Source: SH-MAG3 sp036374995
GTDB lineage: Bacteria; Gemmatimonadota; Gemmatimonadetes; Longimicrobiales; RSA9
NCBI GenBank assembly: GCA_036374995.1
Contig: DASUSS010000002.1
Span: forward strand, 1 to 64,000
Reading direction: 5' to 3'
Length of the DNA: 64,000 nt
Both the position numbers and the translations under genes were made by a program. Positions within the stretch are counted from its first letter, which is position 1. Every line of letters starts with the position of its first letter. A model generated the notes under the pieces. The model was not told the DNA's origin. It did not search any database and worked only from the letters and a program-made list of their open reading frames with translations. Positions 7,613-16,818 of this stretch are shown here, piece by piece.

Positions 7613-10291
7613 CTAGTCGGCGCGGAGCGATCGGAGCGGATCCGCCCGCAGCGCCCGTCTGACGGGCATGACCGAGGCCGCGAACGCGATCAGGCACACC
7701 GCCGCCGCGACCGCAGCGAACGTCATCGGGTCGGTGGGGCTCACGCCGAAGAGCAGCTCCTCGATGAGCCGGGTGGCGGCAAGGGCAGCAAGGATGCCGA
7801 TGGCGAGGCCGGCGAGCACGAGTCTCAGTCCCTGAGCGACGACGAGTCCGGTGAGCCGACGCGGGTCAGCGCCCAGTGCCATGCGAATACCGAACTCACG
7901 CGTCCGCCGCGCGACCGCATATGCCAGCACGCCGTAGATGCCGATCGCGCCGATGACGAGGGCGAGCGCCGCGAACAGCGCGAGCATGGTCGTGGTGAAG
8001 CGCGGACCGGCGACGGACTCTTCGGCAACGCGATCGAGCGCCCGGAGCCGGATCAGCGGCAGCATCGGATCGACGTCGCGCAGCACCTCGCGCATGGAGC
8101 GCGCGAGCAACATCGGATCGCGCTCCGTCCGCAGCGCGACGCTGAAGGATCGTGCCGTATTGCCGGGGGTCACCGCCATCTGCGCGAGGGGCAGGTACCA
8201 CGCCGGACGCACTTCATCGGCCAGCGTGCGGAACTGCACGTCATCGATTACGCCGACGATGGTCAGCCACGGCGCATCGGCATCGCCAGCACTGCGGATG
8301 CGCCCGCCCAGGGCACTCTCGCCCGGCCAGAACATACGCGCGAGACGCCGATTCACTACGGTGACCGGCATGCTGCCGGCGCGGTCGTTCGCCTCGAAGA
8401 AACGGCCTTCGACCACGGATACGCCCAGCGTGCGGGCATATCCATGGTCGGCAATGATCATGTCGCCGCTCTGCGCCGGCTCGCCCGGCGCGGGCTCGGC
8501 CATGCCCTCCACATCGAAATCGATGTTCGGGGCGCCGTCGGTGAGCGGCAGCGCCGAGACCGCGCCCGCGGCGAGTGCACCGGGCAGACGCGCCAGGCGC
8601 TCCGCGACGTCCTGGTAGAACCCGATCACATCGTCCGCATCCGGGTAGTCGCCGGACGGTACGGACAGGTCCGCGACGAGCACGTTCCCGACCTCGAAAC
8701 CGGGGTCCACACTCGTGAGCGCGCCGTAGCTGCGCATCATCAGGCCCGCCCCGATCACGACGACGACGGCGAATGCGATCTGTGCGGTGACGAGCGCCTG
8801 CCGCAGCCGAAGACCGTGGCCACTGCTCGTCGTGGTCCGGCCATCCTCGCCCAGCGCGAGTCGCGGGACGGCCACCGGGAGCCGCAGCGAGGGCGCGATC
8901 GCGAAGATGATCGTGGTGAACAACGCGATGCCGCCCGCGAAGAGCAGCACGCGCGTATCGAGCGCAATGCTGCCCGCGCGCGGGATCGATTCCGCGCCGA
9001 GTGCCAGAGTGATGTCCACGAGAACGTAGGCGAGCACGAGACCGGCCAGGCCGCCGGTGAGCGAGAGCAGTGCGCCCTCCGCCAGGAACTGACGCACGAG
9101 GCGCGCACGGCCGGCACCCAGCGCGCTCCGCACGGCGAGCTCCCGCTGGCGCACCTCGCCGCGCGCCAGCAGCAGGTTCGCGACGTTGGCACACACGATC
9201 AGCAGCACGAAGCCGACCGCACCGAGCAGCGCCAGCAGCGCAGGACCCGCGCTGCCGACGACCTGCTCCATCAGAGGACGCAGAAACAGGAAATGACCCG
9301 TGTGCACATCCGGATACTCCGCACGCCACGCCGCCATGAGCGTCGTCATCTCCGCGTGCGCACGATCGAGGTCCGCGCCGGCCGACAGACGCGCGATCAC
9401 GGTCAGGAAATGATTCCCGCGGCCCGTGCGCTCCGCCGGGTCCAGACCGATCGGCGTCCACAGCTCGGTGTCCTCCGAAGGGTAGCCGAAGCCGGCCGGC
9501 ATCACGCCGATCACCTCCGCCGTGCGCCCGTTCACGCGGATCGTGCGACCGATCACGGCCGAGTCGCCGCCGAACGCGCGGCGCCACAGCGCGTGGCCCA
9601 GCATCGCCACGCTCGGACCTGCCGCGACGTCCTCGACGGCCGTAAACGCCCGGCCCAGGGCCGGGCGGGCGCGCAGGACATCGAACAGATTCGCGGTGGC
9701 CGCTGCGCCCCGAATCGAGAGCGCCGTGCCATCGTCGGCGAGCAGCGTCGCGCGGTAAGCGTGATGCGCCGCAGCGTCCTCGAGGGAAGTGCTCTGCGCG
9801 CGATAATCGAAATACTCCGGTGGTGACACCGGAAACTCCGGAAAATCGAAGCCGCTCTCCGGCAGGAAACGGCTCCATACCGCCACCAGCCGATCCGACT
9901 CCGGATACGGCAGCGGCGTCAGCATCACCCCGCTCACCACACTGAACATCGCCGTCGTCGCGCCGATGCCCAGTGCCAGCGTGGCGACCGCCACGAGCGT
10001 GAAGCCCGGCGCCCGCCCCATGCCGCGCAGCCCCTGGCGCGCGTCCTGCCCCAGATCCTCCAGCCAGCGCGTGCGCCGCGCATCGCGCGCCTGCTCCTTC
10101 GCGCGATCCGCACCGCCGAACGCAACAAGCGCGCGCCGCCGCGCTTCCACCGCATCCAGCGACTCCGCGCGCATCAGATGCTCCGTCTCCATCTCGACAT
10201 GGATCCGCATCTCCTCGTCGATCGCCTTCTCGATCTGACGCCTGCGCAGCAGACGGCCGAGACGGTGCACCCACCGGTTCAACGTGCTCAT
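7613..10291 (-). CDS. Second ADOP-family MacB/FtsX permease
   Basis: Encodes 892 residues with the same architecture as the convergent permease: prefix domain with EEMRIHVEMETEHLMRAESL, first helix ATLALGIGATTAMFSVVSG, periplasmic MacB-like domain, FtsX helices near 360-480, second periplasmic domain and terminal FtsX helices, ending ALRADPLRSLRAD. It is convergent with the PadR-linked ADOP, only 28 bp apart. No PadR gene adjoins it; a TTGACA hexamer on the minus strand (10357-10362) could be its -35, but the -10 match is poor. The start at 10291 follows GAGGGTGA. Substrate unknown. Confidence 0.93.
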   Translation of the reverse strand: MSTLNRWVHRLGRLLRRRQIEKAIDEEMRIHVEMETEHLMRAESLDAVEARRRALVAFGGADRAKEQARDARRTRWLEDLGQDARQGLRGMGRAPGFTLVAVATLALGIGATTAMFSVVSGVMLTPLPYPESDRLVAVWSRFLPESGFDFPEFPVSPPEYFDYRAQSTSLEDAAAHHAYRATLLADDGTALSIRGAAATANLFDVLRARPALGRAFTAVEDVAAGPSVAMLGHALWRRAFGGDSAVIGRTIRVNGRTAEVIGVMPAGFGYPSEDTELWTPIGLDPAERTGRGNHFLTVIARLSAGADLDRAHAEMTTLMAAWRAEYPDVHTGHFLFLRPLMEQVVGSAGPALLALLGAVGFVLLIVCANVANLLLARGEVRQRELAVRSALGAGRARLVRQFLAEGALLSLTGGLAGLVLAYVLVDITLALGAESIPRAGSIALDTRVLLFAGGIALFTTIIFAIAPSLRLPVAVPRLALGEDGRTTTSSGHGLRLRQALVTAQIAFAVVVVIGAGLMMRSYGALTSVDPGFEVGNVLVADLSVPSGDYPDADDVIGFYQDVAERLARLPGALAAGAVSALPLTDGAPNIDFDVEGMAEPAPGEPAQSGDMIIADHGYARTLGVSVVEGRFFEANDRAGSMPVTVVNRRLARMFWPGESALGGRIRSAGDADAPWLTIVGVIDDVQFRTLADEVRPAWYLPLAQMAVTPGNTARSFSVALRTERDPMLLARSMREVLRDVDPMLPLIRLRALDRVAEESVAGPRFTTTMLALFAALALVIGAIGIYGVLAYAVARRTREFGIRMALGADPRRLTGLVVAQGLRLVLAGLAIGILAALAATRLIEELLFGVSPTDPMTFAAVAAAVCLIAFAASVMPVRRALRADPLRSLRAD

Positions 10292-10451
10292 GGCTCACCC
10301 TCGTCCAGCGCGTGTGCGTGTCGCTCGACAGGAAGAAGGCGCGGCTTGTTGTCGAATGTCAAGGTATCAGGGACAACCCGGCGCAGGAGCCGGCACCGGT
10401 CTTGCCCTATCTCACACACTGACTTTGACTTGGGTGATTTCAGGAGGAGCC

Positions 10452-11054
10452 ATGCAGAACTCGACAGGACGACAACTCCTCGCCTTGGGCGCGGCCGCGC
10501 TGCTCGCGGGATGCGGCAGCACGCTGGGGGGGCTGGGCGATGTGCTGGGCGGGATCGGCTCACCGAGCAGCGGGAATCAGGGGCAGCTCGCCGTGCAGAT
10601 CCAGAGTGTGAACACGAGCCAGCAGGTGATCCAGGTCGCGACGGAGGACGGCCAGGTCGGCAGTGTGCGATATGATCAGAACACCGTCGTGGTCTACCGC
10701 CAGCAGCAGTATCCGGTGACGGCGCTGGAGCGTGGTGACATCGCGGTCATGCAGCTCCAGGATGTGGGCGGGGCGCTGTACGTGTCGCGGATCGATGTAC
10801 AGCAGAGTGTACAGGAGCGGGCCGGAGGCGGATCCGGAAACCTGGTGCAGCTGAGCGGGACGGTATCGCAGATCGATCACAACCGGGGCACGTTCGTGCT
10901 GCTCACGCAGGGTGGCAGCGTGACGGTTACGCTGCCGTACAACCCGCCGCAGGCGACGCTGAACTACTTCCACAGCCTGCGCAACGGCAACACGGTGCGG
11001 CTCGAGGCGACGCAGACGGGCACGGCGCGCGTCGAGCTCCATCGTTTCCTGTAG
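10452..11054 (+). CDS. Lipoprotein with two OB-like (DUF5666-like) repeats
   Basis: Encodes 200 residues. The N-terminus LLALGAAALLAGC is a lipoprotein signal with the lipobox LAGC; a Gly/Ser-rich linker follows. Two similar beta-rich modules follow: one around 55-115 (VIQVATEDGQ...VRYDQNTVVVY) and one around 125-200 (LVQLSGTVSQIDHNRGTFVL...VRLEA). The pattern resembles DUF5666-type small beta-barrels, a tentative match from memory. AGGAGG lies directly upstream and supports the start at 10452. Monocistronic, divergent from the second ADOP. Role unknown. Confidence 0.78.
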   Translation: MQNSTGRQLLALGAAALLAGCGSTLGGLGDVLGGIGSPSSGNQGQLAVQIQSVNTSQQVIQVATEDGQVGSVRYDQNTVVVYRQQQYPVTALERGDIAVMQLQDVGGALYVSRIDVQQSVQERAGGGSGNLVQLSGTVSQIDHNRGTFVLLTQGGSVTVTLPYNPPQATLNYFHSLRNGNTVRLEATQTGTARVELHRFL

Positions 11055-11110
11055 CCATCGTGATGCGGGCGGCGCGCGCGCCCGCCCGCAGTCGCGACTT
11101 CCGTCCGCCC

Positions 11111-12163
11111 TCAGAATCCGCCCGCGCCGATCCGGCGGAGCAGCACGTCCGACCAGAGCGGCAAAGAGCGGCCGGAGCGCCGCGCGATCTGCCGCGCGGC
11201 GCGCTGGTAGTCGCTGAGCAACGTGCGCGGATCGCATGTGGACGCGACGAGAGCGGCGCGCCCGTGGACCTGCTCGATCGTCGAGGCCATGAGCCAGCCG
11301 AGCGTGTAGAACGGCCCCTGCGGCACGGAGTCGGTATTGATGAAGCCGAACCCGCGCTGTGTCGCCTCCTCCTCCGTGAGCGCGCCATCGATCAGCTGGA
11401 GGTAGAACTGCTCCATGCGCCGCATGTCCTCCGTGACGTTTGCGATGTCGCGCTCCCAGATCGCGCGCTCGCGGGCGTCGCTCGCGGCGTGCGGGTGCAC
11501 ATCGGCGGAGCCGGCGGCGGCGAGCATGGCGAGCCCCTCGGCGAAGGCGCCCATCCAGTCGAGTGCGTCCTGCACGCCGGCCGGCGTTGCGGGATCCTTC
11601 CGGACGGCACTGCACGCGTTTGCCATGCCGATGTGATGGAGCTCATGGGCGAGCGTGTTCTCGAATTTCGCGCTGCCGAGCGACGGGTCGAGATACAGGA
11701 AGATGGCCGGATTGGTGCGCGGCTCGAACACGAACGAGTTGTCGCGCGGCTTGATCACGGGATAGACGCGGGCGCGGATGACGGCGTGCTGCGGCAGGTA
11801 GGCGAACGCGCGCCGTGCCGCCGCATTCGCATCGATGGTGCGCCACTGCTCGAGCGTGGTGCGCAGCGCGGTTGCGTGTGCGAGCAGCGAGTCGGACATG
11901 ACGAAGGAACGGAACGTCGAGTCCTCGAACGGCCGCTGCAGGGAGTGCTCGCGCTGCTGGAGCCGGCGATATCCCTCGGTCGCGAAGAGCCGCTGCCAGT
12001 CCTCGTCCTGCGGAGCCCGGCCGGCCGCGCGCAGCTCGAGGATGTGCAGGACGGCATCGGCCTCGTCCGTGACGACCCGGACGTTGAGCCGCGGGTCCTG
12101 TCCGGCGGCGGGTGCGGCCGCGAGACAGGCGGCTGTGATCACGACACGGGTGACGATGTGCAT
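11111..12163 (-). CDS. Secreted zinc-metallopeptidase-like protein (DUF5700 type)
   Basis: Encodes 350 residues with a signal peptide (MHIVTRVVITAACLAAAPAAG). The centre carries LAHELHHIGMAN (around residue 170), an HExxH-type zinc site of the form HELHH, and a downstream conserved acidic helix (MGAFAEGLAMLAAAG) that can supply the third ligand. Length, secretion and spacing resemble the DUF5700 putative zinc-dependent peptidases. The enzyme would act in the periplasm or outside the cell; its substrate is unknown. It stands alone on the minus strand, about 135 bp downstream of the DS-rich lipoprotein gene. Confidence 0.75.
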   Translation of the reverse strand: MHIVTRVVITAACLAAAPAAGQDPRLNVRVVTDEADAVLHILELRAAGRAPQDEDWQRLFATEGYRRLQQREHSLQRPFEDSTFRSFVMSDSLLAHATALRTTLEQWRTIDANAAARRAFAYLPQHAVIRARVYPVIKPRDNSFVFEPRTNPAIFLYLDPSLGSAKFENTLAHELHHIGMANACSAVRKDPATPAGVQDALDWMGAFAEGLAMLAAAGSADVHPHAASDARERAIWERDIANVTEDMRRMEQFYLQLIDGALTEEEATQRGFGFINTDSVPQGPFYTLGWLMASTIEQVHGRAALVASTCDPRTLLSDYQRAARQIARRSGRSLPLWSDVLLRRIGAGGF

Positions 12164-12255
12164 CGCGGGATCAGGATCTCGGGATCGGTAGTATGGCGGC
12201 AGGGTGCCGGTTCCCGAATATAACGTGTCGTGCGATGAAGATCCCGCGGTACCGA

Positions 12256-12288
12256 GCGGGGGACGGCCGGAACGTCGGCCGCCCCCGC
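12256..12288 (-). terminator. GC-rich hairpin after the DS-rich lipoprotein gene
   Basis: GCGGGGG (A bulge) CGGCCG pairs with CGGCCGCCCCCGC around a 6-nt loop. It begins 10 bp beyond the stop at 12299 on the minus strand. No U-tract is evident, so termination strength is uncertain. Confidence 0.55.
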
Positions 12289-12298
12289 CGGGCCGTGC

Positions 12299-13036
12299 TC
12301 AGTGGCTGTCCGAGTCCGAGTCGCGGTCGTCCCCGTCGCGGTCGGAGTCCTCGAATGCCTTGAATGCGAGCGCGAGACGGTGGCGGAACGCCGCCCGCGC
12401 GGTGCTGTCGATGTTGACCAGACGCGGGTCGATGATCGTGCCGTCCGATGCGCGGAACCAGCTCGCTGCATCGATGTTCACGGTCACGTTGAACGGCTCG
12501 CCCTCGACCAGCTGGATCGGCGGCTCGAACTCCAGCTCCAGGTCCAGCAGCACCGGCAGCGTCACATCGAACGCCTCGCCGTCGAACGTGCCGACCAGCC
12601 GCAGCGTCGTGACATCCAGCTCGAGCTCGTCGTAGAAGCCGGCCGGCAGCGGCTCGCTGATGGGCGTGATCACGCCGCCCTCCAGCGGCAGCTCGATCGT
12701 CCCGCCATTCAGCCGGATGAACTCGTCGTGACTGCCATCGCTGTCGCTGTCACTGTCCGTATCGCCATCCGAATCGACGTCCGACCCGCCATCCGCGCGC
12801 TCGATCTCGATCGACGAGAACTGCACGAACGCCTGCTCGATATCGAGCGTGTGCGTGCCGTCCGTGATCTGCACGTCCGAGAACGGCACGAGCGATCCCG
12901 CCAGTCCGGCCTGGCTCTGGACCGCGAACGACAGCGCCAGCGGTGCGCGCTCCGTGGGACCCGTGCCGCCCTCGCATGCCGCCGTCAGAGCTGCGAGGAC
13001 GAGCACCGTGCTGCCGAACCGAGTGATTCCAGTCAT
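12299..13036 (-). CDS. Lipoprotein with Asp/Ser-rich segments
   Basis: Encodes 245 residues with lipobox LTAAC near residue 21. The middle is a predicted beta-sandwich that begins LALSFAVQSQ and includes VQFSSIEIERA, which loosely resembles DUF4382-type lipoproteins. Two acidic low-complexity stretches interrupt it: a DSDGDTDSDSDSDG run near 90-102 and a D/S/R-rich tail ending DSDSDSH. Such runs can bind divalent cations, but this is inference. It is the last gene of a three-gene minus-strand set (14635 to 12299), after the membrane protein 44 bp upstream, and is followed by a hairpin. Confidence 0.75.
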   Translation of the reverse strand: MTGITRFGSTVLVLAALTAACEGGTGPTERAPLALSFAVQSQAGLAGSLVPFSDVQITDGTHTLDIEQAFVQFSSIEIERADGGSDVDSDGDTDSDSDSDGSHDEFIRLNGGTIELPLEGGVITPISEPLPAGFYDELELDVTTLRLVGTFDGEAFDVTLPVLLDLELEFEPPIQLVEGEPFNVTVNIDAASWFRASDGTIIDPRLVNIDSTARAAFRHRLALAFKAFEDSDRDGDDRDSDSDSH

Positions 13037-13080
13037 CTCCTGCTCCTGCTATGGTTGCGGCCGTACGCCGGCCGCGGGCG

Positions 13081-14199
13081 TCATGGCCTCAGGACGATCA
13101 GGGTGCCGACATCGTCACCGCCACCCGCCAGTGATCCGCCGTCACGCCGGCGGTTCGGTCCGAACGAATACACGCGGAGCGCGATACTGTCCGCCCCGCG
13201 CGCCACGGCGACCCAGTAGGCCGTGCCCCACGGGTCGACCGCGTGCTGTCGCCGTTCTCGCGCCGCCGCGTCGGCCGGACAGTCGGCCGCCGTGAAGTGC
13301 GCGAGCGCTGCCATGTCGATGTACTCCTCGCGGCCGGCCGTGAACACGCGCTTGTGCACGGCCGACGCGCCAGCGAGCCGGCCGGTCGCACCGGTGCCAT
13401 AGGCGAGGTCTTCGACGAGCGCGGCGGTCTCCGCACGGGCACAGGCCAGCTCTCCGGCGCTCGCGCTACCGCGGGCGCTCCAGGCGGTGAGCGCAAGTGC
13501 AAGCAGCGCACCCAGCGCAGCGGCGATCCCGCCAGCTCGCGGGGCGGGCGCGAACGTGGTCAGGAAGAGGCCGCCCGCGAGCGCCTCCACCCACTCGCCC
13601 GTGTACGAGAGCGGGTACCACACGAGCAGTGCGATGGCGGTGGCGAACCAGGGCACGGTTGCGATCGCGGGGACGGTTGCGCCGCTGCGATCGAGCAGGG
13701 GGCGTGCGGCACGAATGCGCGCAGCGGCAGGCAGCAGGAGGCCGAAGCCGATCAGCGCGAGCACGAGGATCCACTTCGGCTGGCCGAAGATGTCGGCGAA
13801 GTTGTGGAGCGTCAGCTCCTGCTGGAAGTTGTGCTCGAGGAACGGTGCGGGCGGCGTGATGCCGAGCAGCCGCTGGCCCCAGCTGAACTCCTCGCCGGCG
13901 ACGAAGAAGCAGAATGCACCGACGAGCGCGTCGAAGACGCGTCGACCGTGCCAGGCGCGACGGAACGCGAAGAGTGCGGCCGCGCCGAAGAGGATGACCG
14001 TCCACCACTCGATGAAGCGGTCTTCCTGGAGCCAGGTCTCGTAGCGCGCGGGCGCGAGCGTGCCGGCGAGCAGCAGCCCCGCGATCCAGAGGGCAAACAG
14101 CGCATGCGCCGCAGCCGGCGGGGGCCGCGACGCATGCATCGTTGCAGAAGTAGTGGAACGCGACGGCCGGAGTGCGGCCGTCGACGTCGCATCGCTCAT
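13081..14199 (-). CDS. Membrane protein with a GspG-like C-terminal domain
   Basis: Encodes 372 residues. About six membrane helices cover roughly 30-245 and include the conserved-looking loop AGEEFSWGQRLLG. The last 110 residues are soluble, with DPWGTAYWV, a short beta stretch and YSFGPNRRRD before an acidic GDDVGT. That pattern recalls the C-terminal calcium-binding region of type II secretion pseudopilins (GspG), but there is no pilin N-terminus. The start at 14199 is one base after the stop of the upstream gene, so the two are coupled. Function unknown. Confidence 0.75.
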   Translation of the reverse strand: MSDATSTAALRPSRSTTSATMHASRPPPAAAHALFALWIAGLLLAGTLAPARYETWLQEDRFIEWWTVILFGAAALFAFRRAWHGRRVFDALVGAFCFFVAGEEFSWGQRLLGITPPAPFLEHNFQQELTLHNFADIFGQPKWILVLALIGFGLLLPAAARIRAARPLLDRSGATVPAIATVPWFATAIALLVWYPLSYTGEWVEALAGGLFLTTFAPAPRAGGIAAALGALLALALTAWSARGSASAGELACARAETAALVEDLAYGTGATGRLAGASAVHKRVFTAGREEYIDMAALAHFTAADCPADAAARERRQHAVDPWGTAYWVAVARGADSIALRVYSFGPNRRRDGGSLAGGGDDVGTLIVLRP

Positions 14200-14200
14200 G

Positions 14201-14635
14201 TCACCAGATCACGCTGCCCGTGCGCCGCGAGCGCTCCTGCTGCCTGCGCACGCGCTCCAGCTCCGTGTGGAGCGCCGCATGGCGCCGCTGCCAGTCGCGG
14301 TCGCGGCGGGCGCGGTCGTTCCGGCGGTGCCACTCGTCGTGCGCGCGCGCGATCTCGCGGTCCAGCCGCGTATCCCTCGTGCGCCGGTCCGACGCGCGAC
14401 CGCGCGGGTCGATCCTGTCGAAGATGCTGCCGCGTCGCGAGCGCAGGTCCGAGTCCGAGTCGCGGTCGGAGTCCGAATCGGAATCGCTGTCGCCGTTGCG
14501 CGACTCCCAGCGTGCATCGCGGTCGGGCAGCGGTATGGACCATACGGGCGCGGGCGCGCGGGACTGGGCAGCGGCGGCGCCGGCGCCGAGTGCGAGCAGC
14601 ACGGTGAGTACCGCGGTCGACCGAAGAAACGACAT
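14201..14635 (-). CDS. Small secreted protein with an Asp-Ser run
   Basis: Encodes 144 residues with a clear signal peptide (LTVLLALGAGAAAAQ). The mature part is highly charged: an Asp-Ser run near 48-65 (GDSDSDSDSDRDSDSD), then a long Arg/Glu/Asp-rich region predicted to form an alpha-helix. No family recognised. It is the first gene of the set that continues with the GspG-like membrane protein and the DS-rich lipoprotein. The shared Asp-Ser runs in this protein and the lipoprotein two genes away suggest a common role or repeat spread. Confidence 0.68.
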   Translation of the reverse strand: MSFLRSTAVLTVLLALGAGAAAAQSRAPAPVWSIPLPDRDARWESRNGDSDSDSDSDRDSDSDLRSRRGSIFDRIDPRGRASDRRTRDTRLDREIARAHDEWHRRNDRARRDRDWQRRHAALHTELERVRRQQERSRRTGSVIW

Positions 14636-14759
14636 CGAGATCTCCTCAGCTGCAGAGATGAGAGTCCTGCCGGGTGCTGATACACGGTGCGTACCAGTGC
14701 GGGAAGCGTTGGGGCAGAGGGGCAGGCTGCGGAGCAGGGCGCGGAAGCGTCACCTGACG

Positions 14760-14776
14760 GGAACAGCGCCTGTTCC
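14760..14776. promoter_or_regulatory. Perfect 7-3-7 palindrome
   Basis: GGAACAG CGC CTGTTCC lies in the 271-bp stretch between the LytS-type kinase gene (3' end at 14907) and the Asp-Ser protein (start 14635). It could be an operator for the downstream three-gene set or a weak hairpin. The sequence does not show which. Nothing else stands out in 14636-14906. Confidence 0.45.
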
Positions 14777-14906
14777 GCTTTCCGGACGGGCTTTGCGGCT
14801 CGAGATGGTCGGCCAGGTCCCTCTTCGTGCGGAAGCCGGACCCCGGACCGGGGACCGGCATGCCGTCGAGCCCGTCGCAGCGTGCGGGCGCGAACAGGCG
14901 CAGCGC

Positions 14907-16070
14907 TCAGCTCACGACGTGGGCATCGGCGAATGGCGGCGGGGTCGGCGTGTGCGTCGGCCGGGATGGCGCCGTGACGAGCGGGATGCGCAGTGTGACG
15001 CGCGTGCCCGTGGGGTCGACGGGCTCGATGACGAGCTTCTGCCGGTCGCCGTACAGCGCCTCGAGCCGCTCGGCCGTCGTGCCGAGACCGATGCCGAAGC
15101 GCACGCCGTGGGCCGGTACGCCGACGCCATCATCCTGCACGGTGATCACCAGCTCGTCCCGGTCCCGGGCGGCACGCAGAGCGACGCGACCGGGGCGGCC
15201 GAGCGGCGCGATGCCATGGCGGATCGCGTTCTCGATGAGCGGCTGGAGCAGCATGCCGGGTACGCGCGCATCGAGCACATCGTCGTCGATCGCGAGCTCC
15301 AGCGTCAGCCATTCGTCGAAGCGCACCTGCTCGATCTCGGCATACCGGCGCACCACCTCCAGCTCGCGGCGGAGCGTCGACTCCGCGGAATCCCGCTCCT
15401 CGAGCGTGAGGCGAAGCAGCTCGCCGAGCCGGCTGATCATGCGGTCCGCCGCCTCGGTGTCGCGCTGCATCAATGACGAGATGGTGTTGAGTGCATTGAA
15501 CAGGAAGTGCGGCTGGATCTGCATGCGCAGGGTGCGCAGCTGCGCGTTCGTGAGCTCCGCCTCGAGGCGTGCGGACGCGAGCTGCCGTTCGCGGGCGACC
15601 CGCGCGTGATCGATCGCCAGCGTGAACGCGACCGTGCCCGCATAGAAGAAGAAGCTGACATCGAAGCGGTCGACATACGTCAGCACGAGCCGCGCATTCG
15701 TGCCGCCGGGCAGGGCGTTGCCGATGCCGATCTCGACGAGTGCGGTGATCACGGTGACGGCGAGAGCGGCTGCGGCGTGCGTCGTCCACGCGCGCAGCGA
15801 GCGCGGCCAGAGCGGGAACCGCCGCGCCATCCACATGATGGCCGGTGTGAGCGATGCCCATGTCCACACGATGACGAACGCATAGATCACGGGCGCGAAC
15901 CAGAGCGCAGGCCGGCGGTCTACGGCAACCCACCACAGCACGGACTGGGAGAGCAGCACGAAGCCGTACAGCGACCAGCCGAGGAAGATCAGCGGGATGA
16001 GCGAGCGAGCCCCGAGGCGCGCGGTGTGACTCGCGCCCACAGCCGCGCCGTCAGCCCCGCTGGAGCGCAC
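14907..16070 (-). CDS. LytS/YehU-type sensor histidine kinase
   Basis: Encodes 387 residues. The N-terminal half has about four hydrophobic helices (about 25-175). The catalytic part matches the His_kinase family (PF06580): PHFLFNALNTISSL with the phospho-accepting His near 195, then the ATPase with LLQPLIENAIRHG and GVGVPAHGVRFGIGLG. No extracytoplasmic sensor domain is evident. The start overlaps the end of the LytTR regulator gene by 20 nt, giving a coupled two-component pair. The signal is unknown; the immediate downstream genes encode exported proteins. Confidence 0.92.
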   Translation of the reverse strand: MRSSGADGAAVGASHTARLGARSLIPLIFLGWSLYGFVLLSQSVLWWVAVDRRPALWFAPVIYAFVIVWTWASLTPAIMWMARRFPLWPRSLRAWTTHAAAALAVTVITALVEIGIGNALPGGTNARLVLTYVDRFDVSFFFYAGTVAFTLAIDHARVARERQLASARLEAELTNAQLRTLRMQIQPHFLFNALNTISSLMQRDTEAADRMISRLGELLRLTLEERDSAESTLRRELEVVRRYAEIEQVRFDEWLTLELAIDDDVLDARVPGMLLQPLIENAIRHGIAPLGRPGRVALRAARDRDELVITVQDDGVGVPAHGVRFGIGLGTTAERLEALYGDRQKLVIEPVDPTGTRVTLRIPLVTAPSRPTHTPTPPPFADAHVVS

Positions 16071-16818
16071 GGTCGAACGCGTCCCGGTAGTTGCGGCTCA
16101 GTCGCAGCTCGGCGCCGGACTTCATCCGGATGTGATAGTCGCCGCCGACCCATGGTGAGATGTGGCGGATGTACGACAGGTTGACGATGGCCGATCGGTG
16201 CACGCGCGCGAACAGCGTGGGATCGAGCTGGTCGCCGAGCGAGCCCAGCGGCTGACGGTGCAGGTAGCGGGCGTCGCTCGTGTGCAGGTAGACGTAGTTG
16301 CCCGCGGCCTCGACCCATTGGATGTCACGCGTCTCGATGATCACGCTGGTGTGATCCGCCCGCTTCGCCATGATCCACTTGAGCGACTGCGGGCGTGCGG
16401 GTATCGCCGCGCGGAGGTCGTCCATCAGCGAGCGCAGCGATTCCGGCAGCTCTCTGCGCTCGAGCCGTTCCAGCGCGCGTTCCATGGCCACGGCGAACCG
16501 GTCGCGGTCGAACGGTTTGAGCAGATAGTCGACGGCGTGGACATCGAACGCTCGCACGGCATACTCGTCGTAGGCGGTGACGAAGATCGTCGCGGGCATC
16601 GCATCGACGCCGAGTGCGGCGAGCACGTCGAAGCCCGTGGCCGCACGAAGCTGCACGTCGAGCAGGACGAGATCGGGTGCCAGCGTGCGAATTCCTTCGA
16701 CTGCGCTGTCGCGGTCCGAGTATTCGCCGATGACCTCCACGTCGAACCCGTCCAGGAAGCGGCGTATCTTCCGGCGGGCGTGGTGCTCGTCGTCGACGAT
16801 GATGACGCGTGGGCGCAT
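16051..16818 (-). CDS. LytTR-family response regulator
   Basis: Encodes 255 residues. The receiver domain (1-120) has the acidic pair VDDE, the phospho-accepting Asp in LVLLDVQL, the FVTAY switch residues and Lys in YLLKPFDR. The C-terminal LytTR DNA-binding domain (about 150-250) has IQWVEAAGNYVYLH, the RVHRSAIVNL motif and MKSGAELRLSRNYR. All signalling residues are intact. It is cotranscribed with the kinase at 14907-16070. Targets are probably nearby envelope genes, as an inference. Confidence 0.95.
   Translation of the reverse strand: MRPRVIIVDDEHHARRKIRRFLDGFDVEVIGEYSDRDSAVEGIRTLAPDLVLLDVQLRAATGFDVLAALGVDAMPATIFVTAYDEYAVRAFDVHAVDYLLKPFDRDRFAVAMERALERLERRELPESLRSLMDDLRAAIPARPQSLKWIMAKRADHTSVIIETRDIQWVEAAGNYVYLHTSDARYLHRQPLGSLGDQLDPTLFARVHRSAIVNLSYIRHISPWVGGDYHIRMKSGAELRLSRNYRDAFDRALQRG

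Noticed and set aside
7133..9826. 897-codon plus-strand frame opposite the second ADOP gene.
   Set aside because: It overlaps two proven permease genes and encodes Arg/His/Asp-rich low-complexity residues, typical of antisense frames in GC-rich DNA.
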